A DNA stretch of 20,559 nt, taken from contig CAXNAA020000518.1 of assembly GCA_964200075.2 (NCBI GenBank), positions 1 through 20,559 on the forward strand. The letters run 5' to 3'. The notes below the pieces were generated by a model that saw only the letters and a program-made list of their open reading frames with translations, was not told the origin of the DNA and made no database searches. Of this stretch, positions 18,827-20,559 are shown in pieces. The translations under genes were made by a program, and so were the position numbers. The stretch's first letter is position 1; each line of letters starts with the position of its first letter. The DNA is from Sphacelaria rigidula (lineage: Eukaryota > Phaeophyceae > Sphacelariales).

Positions 18827-18920
18827 TGACGCAGGGGCAGCGATACGGCACGCGAAAGCTGCAGGCCAAGATCCACCGACAGCACCTAGGAACTACAGTA
18901 CCAACAGCAACTCATCATAG
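18827..18920 (+). pseudogene. LINE protein C-terminal end
   Basis: After the foldback element, the LINE phase runs GAC at 18828, then GAGAAIRHAKAAGQ and on to TAG at 18918-18920. The RHAKA-type basic tail fits the end of the LINE protein. The assignment rests on phase continuity across the element and on remembered family pattern. Confidence 0.55.
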
Positions 18921-19515
18921 CCTACACCAGATACGCAGAGCATTGTGTTCGGTCCCTATCTTTACTTTGTTCATCTTTCGTTCCCTGTGGTTTCTTCTTT
19001 TTTTTGTCTGTTTTTGTTTCGTCTGTGCTTCCCCCCGCCGGAACGAGCCTGGCTCTGTCTTCTTGTCTCTTGTATTCCTTTTTTTACGTTATATTCTTTT
19101 ATTTTTCTCTTCTTTCATTCTTCTTTCATTTTTTTCGTCTTTCTCCTTCTTTTTCTGATCACGAGCTGGAATGTTGCAATCAGCCACGTAATGCGCGACC
19201 ATCATCTTTTTGTGTTCGTGCTTTAGTTTGTGTTCGTGTATGTTTGTCTTTATTGTGTTGTTCTAGCTGTTGTTGCTTGTTCTTATTGTTGTTTGTTGTT
19301 GTTGGGGGTGGTGTTATTTTTGCTGTTATCGCTGCTATTTTTGTATTTTTTCTTTTTTCCGCTCTTCTTTTATTTCCTTTCTGAGGCCGTTGCTTCTGTC
19401 TTTTTCTGTTCCTTTCTTTCTTATTTCCTTTTATGTTATTCTGTTCTATTCTTGCTGCTCCTGACCACGGGCTAGATTGTTGCAATCAGCTAATGTGAGA
19501 TAATCAATCAATCAC
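18921..19515 (+). other. Probable LINE 3' untranslated region, T-rich
   Basis: Strong strand asymmetry, with long T and TC or TG runs on the plus strand. A 28-bp block (GATCACGAGCTGGAATG...CAATCAGC) at 19157-19184 recurs with four changes at 19463-19490, each time closing a T-rich tract of 200-250 bp, so the tail looks duplicated. It ends in an AATCAATCAATC run, comparable to the short 3' tandem repeats of many LINEs. The long hydrophobic frames here are artefacts of T-rich composition. Confidence 0.5.
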
Positions 19516-19518
19516 TCA

Positions 19519-19585
19519 GTCTCCAAGCCTCAGTGAAAGAGGAAGCCCTTGGAGCAGTCTTGTGACCTTGTTCTGAGTCCAGGAG
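19519..19585 (+). repeat. Repeat-family scrap right of the LINE
   Basis: CTCCAAGCC...GGAAGCCCTTGGAGCAGTCTTGTGACC repeats the block at 5559-5625. It shows that the repeat family resumes at the right edge of the LINE, consistent with the LINE having landed inside a family copy. Confidence 0.75.
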
Positions 19586-19639
19586 GGCTCTGAGGGCTCT
19601 ATAACAGACAAGTCGGCGAGACACATATTTCCTCTTTTT

Positions 19640-20559
19640 CTACGCGTATACCCCCAGATGGAAACCCTGATAACTCACCCGGTTTAAGCGATCTTCACGA
19701 TGACGTCGCCTCAGATGTCCAGCGCGGGACTGTTTCTCCCGATACGATCTGCTGTACGCCACCAGTAGAAATGACCGGTTCTGGTGGTAGCATCGCTCCA
19801 CTGCTGGGAGCACCACCTCCATTGGTTGAAAATACAGCCCTTGTACCGGCACATCTCTTGCCCCCTCCTCCTCGTGGCACCTGTCCAGGGCCCTGCGCGA
19901 CAGCTGCTCCTGTTGTTGCTGCGTGTCGCCGGCCTTCGACTGCCCATCTGCAGTATGTTGTGGAGCAGCAGCTTGGCTTTGCTGCTCACGATCCTTCACT
20001 AATTGGCCCTTGTCTCCACATGAGAAACATCCTGCATAGCTTGGGCCCGGTTTCCGAGATTTCCCGGGATTGGCAGTCTCACTGCCAGTGGTCGCCGTTT
20101 CTCCATCATTCGGTTCGCGCTTGGATCCGGAGGTCCCGCTGCCGCCTTTCTGTTTCAGCTGCGGCTGGTAACGGCGCTGTTTACCAGCTGCTTTTACCGT
20201 CTTCCATGCCTCTGCTGCTTCCCGAGCCGTATCATAGACGAGCCCACGGTACGCAAGCAGCTTCGGCCATGGCACTTGTGGCAGAAGCTTTTAAACGGCA
20301 GCCCAAGCATGATGAGCAGTTCAGAAGAAAAAACACCGTCGTCAGGGTGCGGCGTTTTTTTAACAGGAGAGCGTGCCTCTGAGCGCTACGGAACACGTTC
20401 TAAAGTATGCTGAAAACATACTTCTTTGGACTACTCGTAGCCATCGAGTTTTTGAGCGCCTCTTGTTGAGTATCTGAGAGACACTTCATACTGCTGCGCC
20501 AACGATGACCGCCGTCAGCGAAACGATCCAATACGGCGACAGACGCCAGCGATGTTTGA
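19640..20559 (-). pseudogene. Retrotransposon Gag remnant with damaged zinc knuckle
   Basis: The frame 20275 to 19640 on the minus strand encodes a Gag C-terminal part: a helix-rich segment (GLVYDTAREAAEAWKTVKAA), a basic Gly/Ser/Lys-rich linker, then CFSCGDKGQLVKDRE (about 20033-19988). This matches the CCHC nucleocapsid knuckle C-x2-C-x4-H-x4-C, but with Gln for His and Arg for the last Cys, so it could not bind zinc. Upstream, 20559-20276 keeps capsid-like pieces in a different phase (AQQYEVSLR, VKKTPHPDDGVF) with several stops, so at least one frameshift and multiple stops are present. What follows the knuckle toward 19640 has no protease motif I recognise. The element continues beyond the window end. 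Its orientation is opposite to the Gypsy Pol at 12348, so it is a separate insertion. Confidence 0.65.

Noticed and set aside
18724-19475. Hydrophobic Phe/Leu-rich frames that look like membrane proteins
   Set aside because: They result from the T-rich composition of the LINE 3' region. Several phases are open at once and none has a plausible start context or family.
19771-20382. Plus-strand frame of 203 residues
   Set aside because: It is antisense to the Gag remnant, whose zinc-knuckle pattern shows the minus strand is the coding one.

Overview
The window looks like a repeat-dense, gene-poor stretch of a eukaryotic nuclear genome. I see no intact host gene, operon, RNA gene or CRISPR array. 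Nearly everything recognisable is a decayed retroelement, a non-autonomous transposon, or a copy of an unidentified dispersed repeat family. The style of the Ty3/Gypsy element (integrase, chromodomain, then an extra C-terminal WYK/WLGKI/GSWCLQ domain) and of the LINE-type reverse transcriptase tail resembles elements I associate with stramenopiles such as brown algae or oomycetes. That is a family-resemblance inference, not a demonstration.

Layout, left to right. 1-644: nothing recognised. 645-11972: a mosaic of copies of one repeat family. The longest copy runs about 5890-9978, with partial copies at 645-2085, 2093-2706, 3801-5359 and 9983-10195, and an inverted copy at 10205-11972. The family carries two decayed copies of a reading frame with 38-residue tandem repeats (4616-5359 and 6352-7411, possibly Gag-like). 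Downstream is a second, less certain reading frame (7555-8028, and 11903-11301 on the minus strand). A 247-bp MITE (826-1072) sits in the first copy, and two other copies preserve the empty target site.

11991-19515: a LINE-type reverse transcriptase remnant that is itself split twice. A 5'-truncated Ty3/Gypsy copy (12348-18063) interrupts it, and the LINE frame appears to resume exactly where it stopped. Further 3', a 443-bp foldback element (18384-18826) interrupts it again, flanked by a TGAC target-site duplication. The Gypsy piece keeps RNase H, a long Pro/Ser-rich linker, integrase, chromodomain and a C-terminal extension, but is dead through five in-frame stops and two frameshifts. Its 3' part holds a young 269-bp tandem duplication. 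The LINE ends in a T-rich 3' region.

19516-20559: a short family-repeat scrap, then a minus-strand Gag remnant with a damaged CCHC zinc knuckle, running off the window end.

The pieces do not form a working system. They record successive insertion: the repeat family, then the LINE, then Gypsy and MITE insertions within it. All repeat boundaries and identities were judged by eye.
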